Below, one piece after another: positions 36,657 to 49,852 of a stretch of 64,000 nucleotides of DNA. Numbering within the stretch: position 1 is the stretch's first letter; every line of letters begins with the position of its first letter. The notes below the pieces were generated by a model that was not told the DNA's origin, made no database searches, and was given only the letters and a program-made list of their open reading frames with translations. The DNA is from Sternotherus odoratus. Lineage: Eukaryota > Chordata > Testudines > Kinosternidae. The position numbers were made by a program, and so were the translations under genes. The stretch is taken from contig JAVMKO010000005.1 of assembly GCA_032164245.1 (NCBI GenBank), forward strand, positions 57,149,442 through 57,213,441, given 5' to 3'.

Positions 36657-38317
36657 GGTAGGGAAGAAGATTTGGGGTTTCAGATTCTTTTAAATTAAAC
36701 TAAAGAAAGAAAAGGAGCTTCCCACTTTGCCAAGTCTATGCAAGTCTCCAAATATGGGGAATAATTAATTGATTTAAGGTCCGAAAGTATAGAACTCCAG
36801 ACTTTTTATGCAGCCCCCCCACCCCTCCTCTCTTTTTACAATTTTTGTTTTTGTAGCAGAATTGTACTTGGCTCAGGAAGACCTCCGATCTGCAAAATGG
36901 GAGCTTTGGTCCCCTACCCCAGTTCAGAATTGCAGCTTACTTGAGTCTAATTGTGGAGTGTTGAAAGTTTGACGGAAGCTGTCTTTTAATGCATCCAAAA
37001 AGAATGTGGGCTTTTCTTTGCTCCTTTCTGTTAACGCTTGGTGTTTTAGTTTTAAAGATTACATGAAAATGCAATTCTAAATTGAATAAAAAACAGACTA
37101 GAATTGGGGGGTTCTTATATGTGTGCATGCGTGCACATTGGGGTGGGATCCCAGTGCTGAGATGGGGAAAAAAAGACAGTTTTCTAAATAGTATGATGAG
37201 TATTTCATAGCAAAGGAGTAAGAGCACAGCAACAGACTTCTATTGTGTCTTCTCTTTTGTCTGACTAAAAACGGCTTTTTAATGATGGTTTTTATTCTTT
37301 TTACACAATTATATTATTTTAGCACTGAATTTTAGCTCTTAGGCCAGTATTAGGGGAATACTCATTCATCCTCTGTGCTCTCTTACTGTGTATTGAAAAA
37401 TTCTTTGAAAGTGCCCATCATGTGCTTATGTTAAAGCCCCATTAACTCTACTGTAGAGCTGGTTGGGGATTTCCCACTGGGCTGATTTTATGACAGAAAA
37501 TGCAGTTTCTGTAAAAACTGACATAGTCAAACATTGATTTTTGCTGAAAATTTTCAATTTGCCATTGGGAACGTGGAAACAAAATATTTTCTTTTGGGCC
37601 AAAAATCCAAATACACATCCCAGGAGGCAAAATGCACCAATAGGGAAATGCATTTTAATGCTGAACTGATTCAAAATGAAGTGTTTCAGGTCAGTTCAAC
37701 AAAATAAACACTTAGATTTTGGATTCATCTCTGTCAAATATGCCCAAATGTTTAGTCATGTCTGAATTGAATTGTTTGGAGCTCTTTGTTCTGCAAAAAT
37801 GTTGATATTTCAACATTTCATCATGATTCAGAACAAAACAATGTTGACATATTAGCATTTCCCATGGGATGGAAATTCCAGCTTTCTCTCAATTCTATTT
37901 TACTAGAGGGAGGGTTGTGACTCAGACTTGCTGTAGGTGAGCAGCAGACACTATCAATTTGGCCAACCTATTGTACCCCCTCTACACTCATGCACATCAT
38001 TGGAAAGCTTAGGTCTACTTTAAGATGAGGTGTGATGTGGAGCTGTCAAGTGATTCCAATACCATAGAAATGGGGATAAACAATGACACCATCACCTCAC
38101 TCAAATGACCACTTGGAAATATTTGCCATTGTTTCTGTTAGTTTAATGACTATGCATTTAAAACATAAAATTGGATTTCTTTGTGACTTTAAAGCATCAC
38201 AACAACAATCTAAAGGTAAAACAAAATCTAATAATAAATTTGCACAGGTATCATTGAAATGTAATAGTGCCGGTGCCATTTCTAGTAAATGTCATTATCA
38301 TGTTAATCATTAGGATT
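36657..38317. other. Sequence without recognised gene
   Basis: 37450-37740 contains AGAGCTGGTTGGGGATTTCC and many TTTTGC/GCAAAA words typical of an old AT-rich miniature repeat. No gene is seen. Confidence 0.4.
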
Positions 38318-39580
38318 TTCTGTCAAGAGTATGCTGGTTACCACTGTCTTTATTGCCTTGGCATGAACACAGTACTGTGCAGAGATTGTTCTGATTATCA
38401 CCTGGATCAATTGGTCTTCAGCTGTCGTTAAGACTGCGCCCATCACAACACGTCCACCATTCTTCTCACGCTCTTGCCTTTCTTCTCCACGTTAGTCTGA
38501 AACATTTAACAATGTCATCTTCCCATCTTCTTGGAGACCGGCCGAGTGGTCTTTTCTTTTCTCGCGGGTACCACTCAGCAGTGATTGCGGTCCACCTCTT
38601 GTGCATGAACCATGCTGTGTGACCTGCCCATCACATCTTGTTATGTCTGCTTTCCACAACAATATCTTTCACACTGCTGTGTTCTCTGATCATTTCATTT
38701 GCGATGCACTCCAGAAGGGAGATTCCCAAAGTAGCTCATTCCATTGCCCTTTCCACTACCAACAACCCCTGCTCTTCGCTCTTCATTAGTGCCCACATTT
38801 CACTGCCATACAACATGGCCTGCAACACTATTGAATTGAAGATATTTGCATGTGTGGTCTTGTCGATTTTTCTTTTGAGGATGTCCTTGATGGAATTGAA
38901 CACACATCATTCAGCTCAAATCCTTCACGAAAGTTCTCTGTTCAGGTCTTGACGCATATTGACTTCTTGGCCCAAATATACGTACTGTTCCACTTCTTCA
39001 ATTTCTTCCCCTGCTACCGTTATTCGGGCTTTTTGTAAGACATCTGACCACATATATTTCGTTTTGCAGCAGTTCATTTTCAGGCCGACCTGACTGCTTT
39101 TCTTGTTGAGTCTTCGTAGCATGCTCTGCGGTTGGTTGGTGCTTTTGGCAGATAGCATGATGTCACCCATGAATCTAAGATGAGATAATCGTTCTCCATT
39201 ATGTTGACACCCCTCCTCCAATTGATCTTGTTCATAACCATTTTGAGGCAGGCGGTGAATAGTTTCGGTGAAATCATATCTCCTTGCTTCACGCCTTTCC
39301 CGATTGGGATGCAGAGGCGAGTTTTGAGGAGAGTAATGTCTGTTGTGGATCCAGTATTTCTTCCTTCAACAAACGGATGTACTGCATGTTAATGCCCTGC
39401 TCTGCGAGTGCCTTTAATATGGTGTTGAACTCTACCCTATCGAAGGCCTTTTCATATTCCCCACAGTGGGAGTTTGTATTCCCTCGCTCTTTCTAGGAGC
39501 TGGCTGAGGGTGAATATATGGTCAATCTTGCTGAAATTCCTTCAGAATCCTGACTGCTCTCTCGGCTGTTGTTCATCGAA
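38318..39580 (-). pseudogene. RTE-clade LINE reverse transcriptase remnant
   Basis: Minus-strand frames preserve an RTE-type reverse transcriptase. MKQGDMISPKLFTACLKMVM (39292 downward) is the motif B region. ERLSHLRFMGDIMLSA (39221 downward) is the motif C region, with the usual FADD changed to FMGD. QVGLKMNCCKTKYM and EEVEQYVYLGQEV follow. Nearer the 3' end (about 38620 to 38460) an interrupted frame holds RWTAITAEWYPREKKRPLG and RRWEDDI, the typical RTE C-terminal end. The frame is broken several times, the catalytic Asp is lost and the 5' half is absent, so it is dead. The next sequence is an inverted repeat and an old Penelope-like copy. Confidence 0.8.
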
Positions 39581-39866
39581 ATACCTTTTGAAATGGATTT
39601 CTGTGTCAGGTAAATTAACTGAGGAAATGCAATCAATTAGTGTAATGAGAGAATCTTCCGCAAGATCTATTTAGCCCCTGGTTAATTGTATCCAATTTGA
39701 AAATGAATTCCAGTTCCTCAGTTTCTCCTTGGAGTCTGTTTTGGAAGTTTTTCTGTTTCAAAACTGATTCTGGTTCTCTCATTACACTAATTGATTGCAT
39801 TTCCCTTGTTAATTTACCTTCAATAGGTATTAAATCCTGCCTGACAGAAATCCATTTCAAAAGGTA
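39581..39866. repeat. Inverted repeat around a Penelope-like C-terminal fragment
   Basis: ATACCTTTTGAAATGGATTT (39581-39600), through AATGCAATCAATTAGTGTAA, recurs in reverse complement at 39772-39866. The arms are about 72 and 95 bases because the right arm has an extra stretch. The loop, about 39657-39771, encodes on the minus strand KNFQNRLQGETEELEF and IFKLDTIN, the end of a PLE GIY-YIG domain. Confidence 0.8.
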
Positions 39867-41310
39867 TTTTTTTCTCCTACTGATAATGGCCCATCTAAAT
39901 TTAACAGCCTCTTAGAATTGGTATGCTAATGTACAACTTTTTTCTTTCTGTGTGCATAAATGCATCTTACTTCTGTTCCATTCTATGCATCCGATGAAGG
40001 GAGCTATAGCCCATGAACGCTTATGCTGAAATAAACTGGTTAGTCTCTAAGGTGCTACAAAGTCTTCCTCATTTTGTTCCTGGGTTAGTATTTCAGTGGT
40101 GTGGTGTGTAGTTGCTGGTGAGTATTTGCTTCAGGTTGTGGGGCTGTCTGTAGGTGAGGAATGGCCTGCCTCCCAAGTTCTATGAGAGTGGGAGATCATT
40201 TTCCAGCAGGGCTTTGGGATGGAGCACCACTCCAAAGCCCTGTTTTCCAGGATAGGTTGTAGATTGCCGATGATGCACTGGAGTGGTTTTATCTGGGGGC
40301 TTTACGTGATGGTCAGTTGTGTTCTGTTGTTTTCCTTGTTGGGCCTGTCCCATAGTAGGTGACTTCTGGGTACCCATCTTGCTCTGTCAATCTGTTTCCT
40401 CACTTCCCCAGGTGGATGTTGTTGTTGTTTTTAAGAATGCTTTATAAACATCTTCTAGATGTTTGTGTCTGAGGGATTGGAGCAAATGCAGTTGTATCTT
40501 AGGGCTTGCCTGTAGACAGTGGATAATGTGGTGTGTACTGGATGGAAGCTGGAGGCATGTAGGTAAGTTTAGTAGTCAGTAGGTTTCGATATTGGGTGGT
40601 GTTTATGTGACCATCACTTATTTGCACTGTAGTATCCAGGAAGTGGATCTCGTGTGTGAACTAGTCCAGGCTGAGGTTAATGGTGGGATGGAAATTGTTG
40701 AAATCCAGGTGTAATTCTATGATGAAGATGTCATCAGTGTAGCGTAAGTAGAGGAGAGGTGCTAGGGGAGGAGATCTGAGGAAGCATTGTTCTAAGGCGG
40801 CCATAAAAATGTTGCCATGCTATGGGGCCATCCTGGTACTCATTACAGTGCCACTGACTTGAAGGTATAAGTTGTCCCCAAATCTGAAATGGTTGTGGGT
40901 GAGGACAAAGGCACAAAGCTCAACCACAAGGTGTGCTTTGTCCTCATTAGGGGTACTGTTCTGGCAGCTTGTAATCGATCCTCGTGTGGAATACAGGTGT
41001 AAAGAGCTTCTACATCCATGGTGGTCAGGATGGTGTTTTCAGGAGATCACCAATGCATTGTAGTTTCCTCAGAAAGTTGGTAGTGTCTTAAAGATAGGTA
41101 GGAGTTCTGGTAGTGTAGGGTCTGAGAAGAGAGTCTAAATATCCAGATAATCCTATTATCAATCCAATGCCTGAGATGATGAGGCATCCAGGATTTCCAG
41201 GTTTATGGATTTTAGGTAGCATATAGAATACCCCTGGTTGGGGTTATAGGGGTGTGTCTGTGTGGATTTGTTCTCGTGGTGAAGGGGCTTCATGGTTTCC
41301 TCTCTATAAA
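39675..41310 (-). pseudogene. Old Penelope-like element gene, interrupted
   Basis: From 40095 to about 41300 the minus strand aligns by eye along its length with the gene of the PLE at 49853-52111. For example, TTGCTTCAGGTTG (about 40128), ATGTCATCAGTGTAGCG (about 40728, encoding RYTDDIF) and CATCCATGGTGGTCAGGATGG (about 41013) match there. The C-terminal end lies at 39690-39760. Between them, 39970-40075 is a plus-strand PLE terminus, so the copy is rearranged. It contains stops and indels throughout. It encoded a reverse transcriptase with a GIY-YIG endonuclease; it is now dead. Confidence 0.8.
39970..40078 (+). mobile_element. Penelope-like element terminus, plus strand
   Basis: TATGCATCCGATGAAGGGAGC, TATAGCCCATGAACGCTTATGC and GTTAGTCTCTAAGGTGCTAC match the hammerhead-like part and following terminal segment of the copies at 4502 and 54105. 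It has its own substitutions. It points opposite to the gene remnant around it. Confidence 0.7.
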
Positions 41311-44300
41311 GGGGCAATTGCTTCCCAGCCATTCCAAAGTCTCAGAGAAAATGTGGGATGAGGATGACATTGCTGCACCCCTGAATCTAGCTGTAACACA
41401 CTGGCATAGTGTCCCTCTGTCTCCCTAAGCTGTACAACCTCATGTGTTTAGACCTGGAGCCTAAAAGGTACATAGGTGTATCCCAGAATTCACTGCACGA
41501 TGAAAGGGCTGGAGTGGGTAAGAGGGTCAGGGATATATATGTCAGCTTCTCAGTTGTGCAAGCCTATAATATTTATCAACATGTGCTGGGTTTGCATACT
41601 ATAGAGGCCCCAAAGGAGTAGGTTTGAGGCTGATTATGAATAAGTTGCAGGGTGCCACCTATTAAAAACTGCAAACACAGCCCTCTTTTGGCATCTCGGA
41701 GCTTCTACCGCTGGAATCAATGACAAGATAAACAGAACCTTTTTTTCAAACCTTAAAAAAAGTTAGGGCTTGGTTCAAATTTTGAGAGAAGGTTCAAGTT
41801 AACTATTACTTTCTCCTGATTTACTCCTCCTAAAATATTCCCCAAAATGTGTTAGAATACTCTTCATAGAGCACTTTAATCTTCCAGCAGCAGCCCAGAA
41901 TGCTCACACTTTTATGATACTCTGTTAACTATAACGTGTTCTGCACTGTGCTGAATTGTCTGTCTTTACAATGTATTTTTGCCTTTTTTCTTAGATAAAC
42001 TAAAATAATGCCTAATCAATTGTCTTGCTCTGTCTGAATGTTCTTATGAAGAGTTGCTTGCTTGCTGCTACTTTCATTTTAAATCACAATCCTGACTAAA
42101 AATGCTTTTATTTATAGAAGAGCAGTGGGGACACCTGCTCTTGACATGTGAGAACATTTTGATGACATAACTGGATACCAATAATAGTAGCAGCACTCTG
42201 GGCCTTCATTATAAGCCATGTGTTGCTTCCACAGTACTGCCAAATCAAACATAATAATTCTATCCCCTGAGAAATAAATATTCCCTAGACAGTGAGTGAG
42301 TGAAAGAGAGATGCTTGTTTGAGTAGTGGATGACTTCTAAATATCCCTGTATAGTACAATCTATTTCATATAGTACAATCTATTTCAGTGTTGAGTATTT
42401 GAGAACAATGTGATCTGAGTCTAATGGGAAGATTTTGATGTCCCTCTTCCATTTTTTGTGTCTTTTAGTTCTTGAAGGGAATACGAAGGTAAAAATCAAG
42501 GGAAAGAATTCTCTATGGAAATGAAGTTCCAGCAGTGTGGTTGTTTGAAATCTTTAGTTCATGGACAACCTAGTTTTATCCCGATATTTAAACTGGAAGT
42601 TGTGAGATTGTTGATTTACAGAGGGATCAGATACCAGCAGTTGCTTTAATATCCCTGTAAATGCTTCTGTGCTAAGCTGGCCCAGGTGAAGTGCATATTC
42701 ATTTCACAATAAACAATGTGAGATTTCATGCGGGCAATATATTATGTTTCCCTGGAAAACAATGTCTCACTGTCCTGACAACTTCCTGCTCAAAGATGCT
42801 AATGGCACTAGGTTGTTATTTCACGATAACCTGTGCCTTGGCTTCATTTAATGCTAACGCTGTGCAGAAACAGTCCTTGTGTTTTTGCTGTGGGAGCTCT
42901 TTATATAATCAAGTCTGATGAGGACCAATTTGAGTTCTGAATAACTTTGCTAACATGCTCAAAACAAAATGTCTCTTTTGGGACAGCAACAATTGGGGTG
43001 ACTTTCTTTCAAGATGCCATGATTGCCAATCCCCAATTGCGTGCCTGGAAGAACTGAAGTAGTGAACTACCAGCATCTTCTCAAATATATTATGAACCAA
43101 GTTTTGCCCTGACCTGCATTTAGTAGGCCCACATGTGGTATAAATGAGAGCAGAATTTGCCCCCTTATCCATAACGTGCCCGAGTCCCACAACAGGTCTG
43201 CCTGTTAATAAAAGAACCAGATCCACCTTCTCCAGGAATTAATTTCTTACCTAAATATTAACACTTCACAAATAACTGAATTTCCATTTTTCTGTAAATA
43301 CCACAACATGCAGAACAACTTTGATTTACATACCAGGTGGCAGATACGGAAACTCACACTTCACAGCAGTCAGGAGCAAGAGCTTGCAGCTGAGTCTTGG
43401 ACTAGCAGTTTGTCTGGGGACTAATCTAGAGTCCAGATGGGCTACAGCAGAACTACTTGATTGGCTGACCTGCCTGATTGATTGGTTGAAGGGAGCCAGT
43501 GGGTGTGCTTTTAGGCTGGTAGCACCAGCAGGTGGTTGGGTGTTCACTGCTTCTTTCCACAGGTGTAATTGCTCCTGTGACTGCCTAGCTGCCTTTCTTG
43601 GTTCTTGACTCTTCTCTGACTCCTGGTTCCTGATTCCTGTTCTGTCATTGCTGTTCCTGACCTCTGGCTCCAGCTCCAACCAGTAGGCCTGACCACCCAT
43701 GCCCCAGTCCAGCAGTCTGAGCAGCCCAACCAAAAATGAGAAGGAACAGGTTCAACTGCCGGGATGGGCACTACTTAGGCTAACATTTCCTTATCAGAGC
43801 TAGTGGGTGCCTTGCAGAACCAGCACACCCAGGTCAGTTTAGGGGTTGGACCCTGGTTTGTAACAGTCTGCCTTGAGGTTGGTACTCATGTTCTTGAGCC
43901 ACTCCAGACAGTTTAATTACCACAGTGTCTTGACATTGCAAGGTTTCTGTTCCCTGATTGGATGAGGGTGGCTAATAAAGACGGGAAGGGCAGGCACAAT
44001 TGTATACACTTATGACACTGGTGGAGAGAGCAGGAGGGGTTTTTCTCTTAAGGAAGAGCTAAGATGGCAGATCTATAGCATTTTGGGCCCACTTAGAAAG
44101 GAGTCTACTGTTTCTGTCCCAAATGAACTTAGTTTCTTCATGCAGTGAACTTCAGTGATAAGCCCCAAATTAATTCCTCATGCAAGTCAGTTTAATTAGT
44201 GTCTGTATAATCAAAATGTTGCTCATATGAATGTTTGAAAAAAGTGAATACAAAAAGGGTGAGTAAACAGTGCATTCAGTTTCTAATTCACCTGAAGAGG

Positions 44301-45739
44301 TTTTAGTGCTGATTATTGCCTACAAAGAAAATTGTTGATCAAAAGGGTTAATCTCCATGGTTTACATCTGTTAGTGGATTTCACGAGTTATATTTCAGTT
44401 TTCAGTGCATTTTCTCATGCGGTATGGGGAGTTTTGGCATGCTTTTAGCTTTTTTCCCCTCCTCTCTCTCCTCTTTTCAAGGCTGGTATATTTTCCAAGC
44501 CTAGCAACAGTAGGGAACAAAGCCAAGTAGCTCTCATGGGGCATAGTCTGATTCCACTTGTCAGTGGTACTCACTTATCACAGAGATATCTGTCATGGGA
44601 CCCCACTTTGCCAAGCTACCCTAGGAAGCGCTAGCAAATCCAAACAAAAGCTAACAATAATGCACCACTAGGGACAAATTAGCATCCATGTGCTACGCAT
44701 CATTCCTTAGAGGAATCATCTGGGGTTTAAATGATCAGTGCTGTATAGTCACAAGTGGCTGGAATTTTAATACTCCAGATAAATGACTTCTTGTGCTAGC
44801 AAAAGATCTCACATGGTAAAAGACTCTTTCACAGGCCGAAGGGAAAAGGCAGAGTACACACAAAGATGATAGGCAGATTTGTGGCTGTTGATTCATGCCT
44901 TACAATTTTCAAATCCTACTAGTTTTAAATGAATTCCTAACTTTTATTTTATTTAGATTCATATGTGTAGGAAGAGTATTCTCTTAGCTTCTCATCGTGT
45001 CTTTAGTGTCAAACAAACTATTAACTAAAACAATACTAGTGCCTAGCTCGTATGGGATGTTTTAACGAGTAGACCTCCAAGAACTTTACAAGGACTACGA
45101 AAAATGTTGAGCCTGAGCACCCATGCCTTTGAAGTGAATGGTAGCTGCTCAGCACTCCTCCTTTAAATTGGACCCTTAATCGCTGGCAAAAAAGTGCAGT
45201 GGCATTATTAAAACACTATGAATGGAACCTTGACTACATGGAGGTCAACGGGAGTTTTGCATTGACTTTACTGAAACCTAAATTTTACCTTATAAACCAA
45301 AGTTAGCACTAGGTGGACATAACTCCTTTAAGCTGAATTGTTATTGACCCTGTGTTCAGAGTGGCTGAATTTGGTTTTAGGAGGGGAAGGATGGATGCTA
45401 GAACCAGATACTTTCACGAGTGGTTTTTAAATCATAGGAGGCTGAAAGAGAATCACAGTGTAGCTTAGTGTAGCCCAGATGCAAGCCTTTAGATGCTTCT
45501 ACAGCAAGTACCCAAATAGTAACTACTGTGACAAGTAAAATGTTCTAGAAAAGTCCTTGAAACATGACAAATTACTGTAATAGATTTCATCTGGAAAAGA
45601 AATGGACAGTGTTCTCTGGGTACTCTGGTCAGCATGTCTTGGTTGTTCCCTAGTAGATCCAAGCAAATACCGGTAGATTCTTTGACTGAACTGAAAAATC
45701 TGAAGAAGAAAAAATTCCATACTTTCTACCAAAACTGAA
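41311..45739. other. Sequence without recognised gene
   Basis: 43590-43870 contains imperfect TCCTGGTTCCTGATTCCTG repeats and may be part of an unclassified repeat. The 135-codon minus frame there (43326-43733) has no recognisable domain. Nothing else is recognised. Confidence 0.4.
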
Positions 45740-45976
45740 ATTAGACTTTCTTGCTATAAATCTTCCCTGGAGCCTGCTGGAGCCCTGAGGTAGCAGCGTC
45801 CCTGAGGTAGCAGCAGTGGGGCTCTGGAGGCGATTTAAAGGGCCCAGGGCTCCAGCTGCTGCTGGGAGCCCCAGGACTTTTAAATTGCCACCTGAGGAAG
45901 CCAGTCTGCCCTGATACAGCACACCAGCTCTTGCCTGTACGCTGTATGGGATGTACCAGCTTACTTACACCTCTGG
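45740..45976. mobile_element. Probable hAT-type miniature element fragment
   Basis: The right end reads GTACCAGCTTACTTACACCTCTG, resembling a hAT-type terminus in reverse complement (CAGAGGTGTAAGTAAGC). The interior is GC-rich with repeated CCCTGAGGTAGCAGC units near 45784-45812. The left terminus is not clear. Confidence 0.4.
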
Positions 45977-46949
45977 GTACTTAATGGGTGACAACAATGC
46001 TTTCCATGTATATGTTGTGATCAGAAGCTGCACTTAACAGGATCCCAGGATTAATTCAATTTGTAACAAAATACATTCAGCTCACAATTACCTAGCCCAC
46101 TGTTTGCTTTTTGTAAGTATATCATTTTTCACTGTGCTGCAGGATACATTTTGAAAATTATGTCACTTCTAGTTAACCATTGAGCCTGACTGATGTTAGG
46201 TCACTGACCTGAGATGGAAAGTCAATTACTAAAAAGCAAAATCACATTTGGCACACCACTGTTAGACCCAAAGAAGAGCTATGGAAGTCTTAGATCCTGA
46301 ACCCAAATGCTCTGGGAAGACATAGGATTCTGCTGAACATGGGGAAGTTTAGTGGTTGATTTTTTGCCTTCCCACAACTCTGCTAGAATTTATTAGAAGA
46401 CTTGTATGTTCACATTCCTACAGTTACTCTTATTCATCTTATCCTATTCTTCAGTTTTAGAGTGTATACCTAAAAATGCCTCAACTTAATTCAGCAAAAT
46501 CAAGCCTCTTTCATGTCCCCATTGAAGTGCCTACTGGCATTAGTCCCTTGTAAAGCACGTGAATTTCGTAGCTGGATTTTGAATGTATAATTTCCTGTGC
46601 TACTAGTAGAAGAGTTTCTGAATTTTGCTTGCCAGGACTGATGGAGAAGTATCTAGCAGTTCCCTTTGAATAGAAAAGTTGGAGAGGTAACTAATTTTCA
46701 AAGAGGATTTTCTGGAGCTTGTACATGGTGCTTGAAAGATTCTGGCAAGGGCTCTGCTGAACATGAATCTTTGTTGTATATGTGAAATGCTTGAGGCTTT
46801 TTTGAGCTGAAAGTCATTCCACACAAGTGCAAGATATTAACATTAGTTCATGTTAGAAATTTGTTCCATGAGCCATTTGTATGAGACAAAAGAATGTGAA
46901 GCCAAAATGTCTAGGGCCACCTTACCTGAACTGGAAACATTACAATATG
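45977..46949. other. Sequence without recognised features
   Basis: No gene or repeat recognised. Confidence 0.4.
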
Positions 46950-47292
46950 GAGAGAGGACATAACAGTTTTCAAGTGCATAAAAGGTTGTTACAAGGAGGG
47001 AGGAGAATTGTTCTCCTTAACCTCTGAGGAGAGGACAAGAAGCAATGGGTTTAAATTGCAGCAAAGGAGGTATGTCTTGGCCATTAGGAAAAACTTCCTA
47101 ACTGTCAGGGTGGTTAAGCACTGGAATAAATTGTCTAGGGATTTTGTGGAATCTCCATCATTGGAGATTTTTAAGAGCAGGTTAGACAAACACCAGTCAG
47201 GGATGGTCTAGAGATAATACTTAGTCCTGCCATGAGCGCAGGGGACTGGACTAGATGACCTCTTGAGGTCCCTTCCAGTCCTATGATTCTAT
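46950..47292 (+). mobile_element. CR1 LINE, 5'-truncated, plus strand
   Basis: The frame 47008-47211 encodes the end of CR1 ORF2, including RKNFLTVRVVKHWNKLSR and VESPSLEIFKSRLDKHQSGM. It is followed by GACTGGACTAGATGACCTCTTGAGGTCCCTTCCAGTCCTATGATTCTATG, the standard CR1 3' end. It ends at about 47292. The frame is open to the stop, suggesting a young copy. Confidence 0.92.
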
Positions 47293-47639
47293 GTCAGTTG
47301 AGTATATGTGACGCCACTGCAGTTCTCTGCACAAGGGATGCTCTGTAACTCACCTGGACTGTGGAACTGCTGTGAGGAAGCAGACACATCAACTTACCCA
47401 AGATGGTCACTTGCAATTTAAACACACCTGTAACTTCTCCTCCTTCCCAGAAGTGAAATCTCTCTCTGCTCTGCCCAATTGCCATATATAACACAGCATA
47501 ATATCAGGGAAGTATAGAATATGCAGAGTGCTTCATCAATATCTTGAGAGGGGAAAGTTGGGTCTCACTAAGCCAGGAAAGAGCTGTGGAACAAAATGTG
47601 GCTTTGATTAAGACTCTGGAGGGCAATCAAGACCCTGAG
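47293..47639. other. Sequence without recognised features
   Basis: No gene or repeat recognised. Confidence 0.4.
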
Positions 47640-47815
47640 GGTTTTCCCCACTTCTGACAGACTTCTTGTGTGACCTTGGGCAAGTCACTCACTATCTGCC
47701 TCAGCTTCCCCACCTGTAACATAATAATAATAATGCTTCCCTACATTACAGATATGTGAAATGCTAACTCCATTAATATTTGTGAGGTGCTCATATACAG
47801 TGATGAGTCCCATAG
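47640..47815 (+). repeat. SINE body
   Basis: TGTGACCTTGGGCAAGTCACTC, CTGCCTCAGCTTCCCCACCTG and a short AATAATAATAAT step match the SINE middle region. The tRNA-like head is not seen. Confidence 0.65.
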
Positions 47816-49621
47816 AAAACCTGAATTAAATAGCTCAGCCTTCATGGAAAGATCAGACAGAAACTAGGTGCAACTAAGTTTCCCAAAATATACAGCAAAG
47901 CAGCAGATGTCTAAACCATGCAAAAAGTAACAGTGCATGGGGCTTTTGCTGGAACACCTACAAATCCAAACCATCACAGCCCTAGATGGGACCAGTTCTT
48001 TATGTTTTTCCCCATGAATTCAGAATAGAATAACTGGACCATTTACTTTTTTGCTGAAGGAGTACAGGTAAAGATCCAAAACTGTTACAGTCCCTTGGTT
48101 TCTCACAGGAAGGATCCCAACACCATCTACCACTATTAGAATAAATAAAATGATACATCAGAAATATTATATTCCAACACATAAGTGCCTGGTGGAACAA
48201 TATGTATAGAAGTGAATAGATAATTTGCTGCTTTTTTATCACATATCTTGAAAGCAAAATGATCAAGAATTCATGAGTGTCCTGGAAATTTACAAGTACC
48301 CTTTATGTAAATACAGTACAAGGAGAAAAGTCAGCTCTCTAGCCTTAATGTCAAGAATGGACAATCTATTGCTTTGAAGAGACTGGCTGCTAGGAGAATC
48401 AATGCAAATGCATTTTCTTTTCTCTGCAGAAAGCTCCTAAACAGGGTTCAGCTTAAGTTCAAGGATTCTGTTGGGTTGAAATACAATATGGTTACACTAT
48501 GCTGTGCTTGGAGGTTATAGCTTCACCACCTTAGGCCAAGGATACATAACTACTTTGCTGACAGGCATATGAACATGTTGGCTTGGCTGCCTTTATCTAG
48601 CTTTCATGATATTTATATTTACTCATTCAGATCTGAGACTGAGCAGTCTTGGTTATGCGTTGCTTTGCCTTTTTCAGACTCTTTTGTGCCTTGCAGATGT
48701 GCAAATATTGAAATCTATTTAAATAAAGATGACTTTTGAAATGGTATTAAAATGCACACAGGTCTAAATCCTGAAATCCTTCAGTTTTCACTCAGTTCTG
48801 AGCCAGGCAAACTCCCACTGACTTAGCGGGCCTGTGTCTCCCTTGACTTACATCACTGCAAATTAGAAATAACTCCATTGAGGTTAGACCAGCATAAAAT
48901 GGACGTAAATGTATGGGCAGCAGTATGAAATCCTCTGAGTAGATAGATAAATCAGAGGGGAACCAGGCTTGGCCCAATTAATAAGTCAGACATTAACTTT
49001 GTCCTTTATGTCTGTGACATCTCAATTAAAAGCCCTATTTATTGTTTGCACACTCAAATTGTTACTTCATTAAATGATGGGAGTTTTTGCCGCTTCCCTC
49101 TTCTGTTTATTGCTGAATACCCCAGGCAACTTTAGAGCAGGGTGCTGGATTCTATTCTATTCTCATTTTGACTTTTTTGTCAACTGAGTTTCTGACTGCC
49201 AGATCTCTGCTTGCATTTGGAATTTCAGGACTGGCAATCAGATACCTCCCAAGGTTACTTTACTTGTAAACTGAGCATGCTTGGTAGGGAGTCCCTGAGA
49301 CACAATAGACCTGGAGCCCCCTGCACCATTTGTAGAGTCTTTCCTCAGAACAGAAACACACTTTAAGGGGAGGCAATTTTTAAAGTCCTAATGAACTATT
49401 AATGCTGACATTCCAATAAGTAGCAACCAGTTTTATGACTGTTGATAAAATAATGCATTAACCACTACCTCTAGCTGGCATAACTACTTCTTGTAGTAAA
49501 TATTCCATTGTACATGAAATCTACTCAATTTCTTTTGCCATCCAAACTCAGTCCTAAAGCTCAAGAACATATTTTCAGCTTAATTTCAGGGAGCCGAAGA
49601 AGTGCCACATTCTTTTGTGTA
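47816..49621. other. Sequence without recognised features
   Basis: AT-rich DNA; no gene or repeat recognised. Confidence 0.4.
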
Positions 49622-49752
49622 GAATCAGAGAGGTAGCCGTGTTAGTCTGGAATAACAGAGGTAACAAAGAGTCCTGTGGCACCTTAAAGACTAACTATAA
49701 AGTATAGAAGCATAAACTTTTCTGGGCTAATACCCACTTCGTCTGATGCAAG
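49622..49752 (-). repeat. 3' terminal direct repeat of the PLE
   Basis: On the minus strand, CAGACGAAGTGGGTATTAGCC is followed by CAGAAAAGTTTATGC and the usual terminus. The core has A at the second position and the AGCU palindrome has become AGUU, so this hammerhead copy should be inactive. Confidence 0.85.
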
Positions 49753-49852
49753 CAGTGGAAGTGTCCAGGGGCAGGTATAGAAAAGTAGGCAAGAACCAGG
49801 TAGGAGGTAAGAAGGTTAGTCCAATTAGGCTGAACCAGCGTGTTATCTCAAA

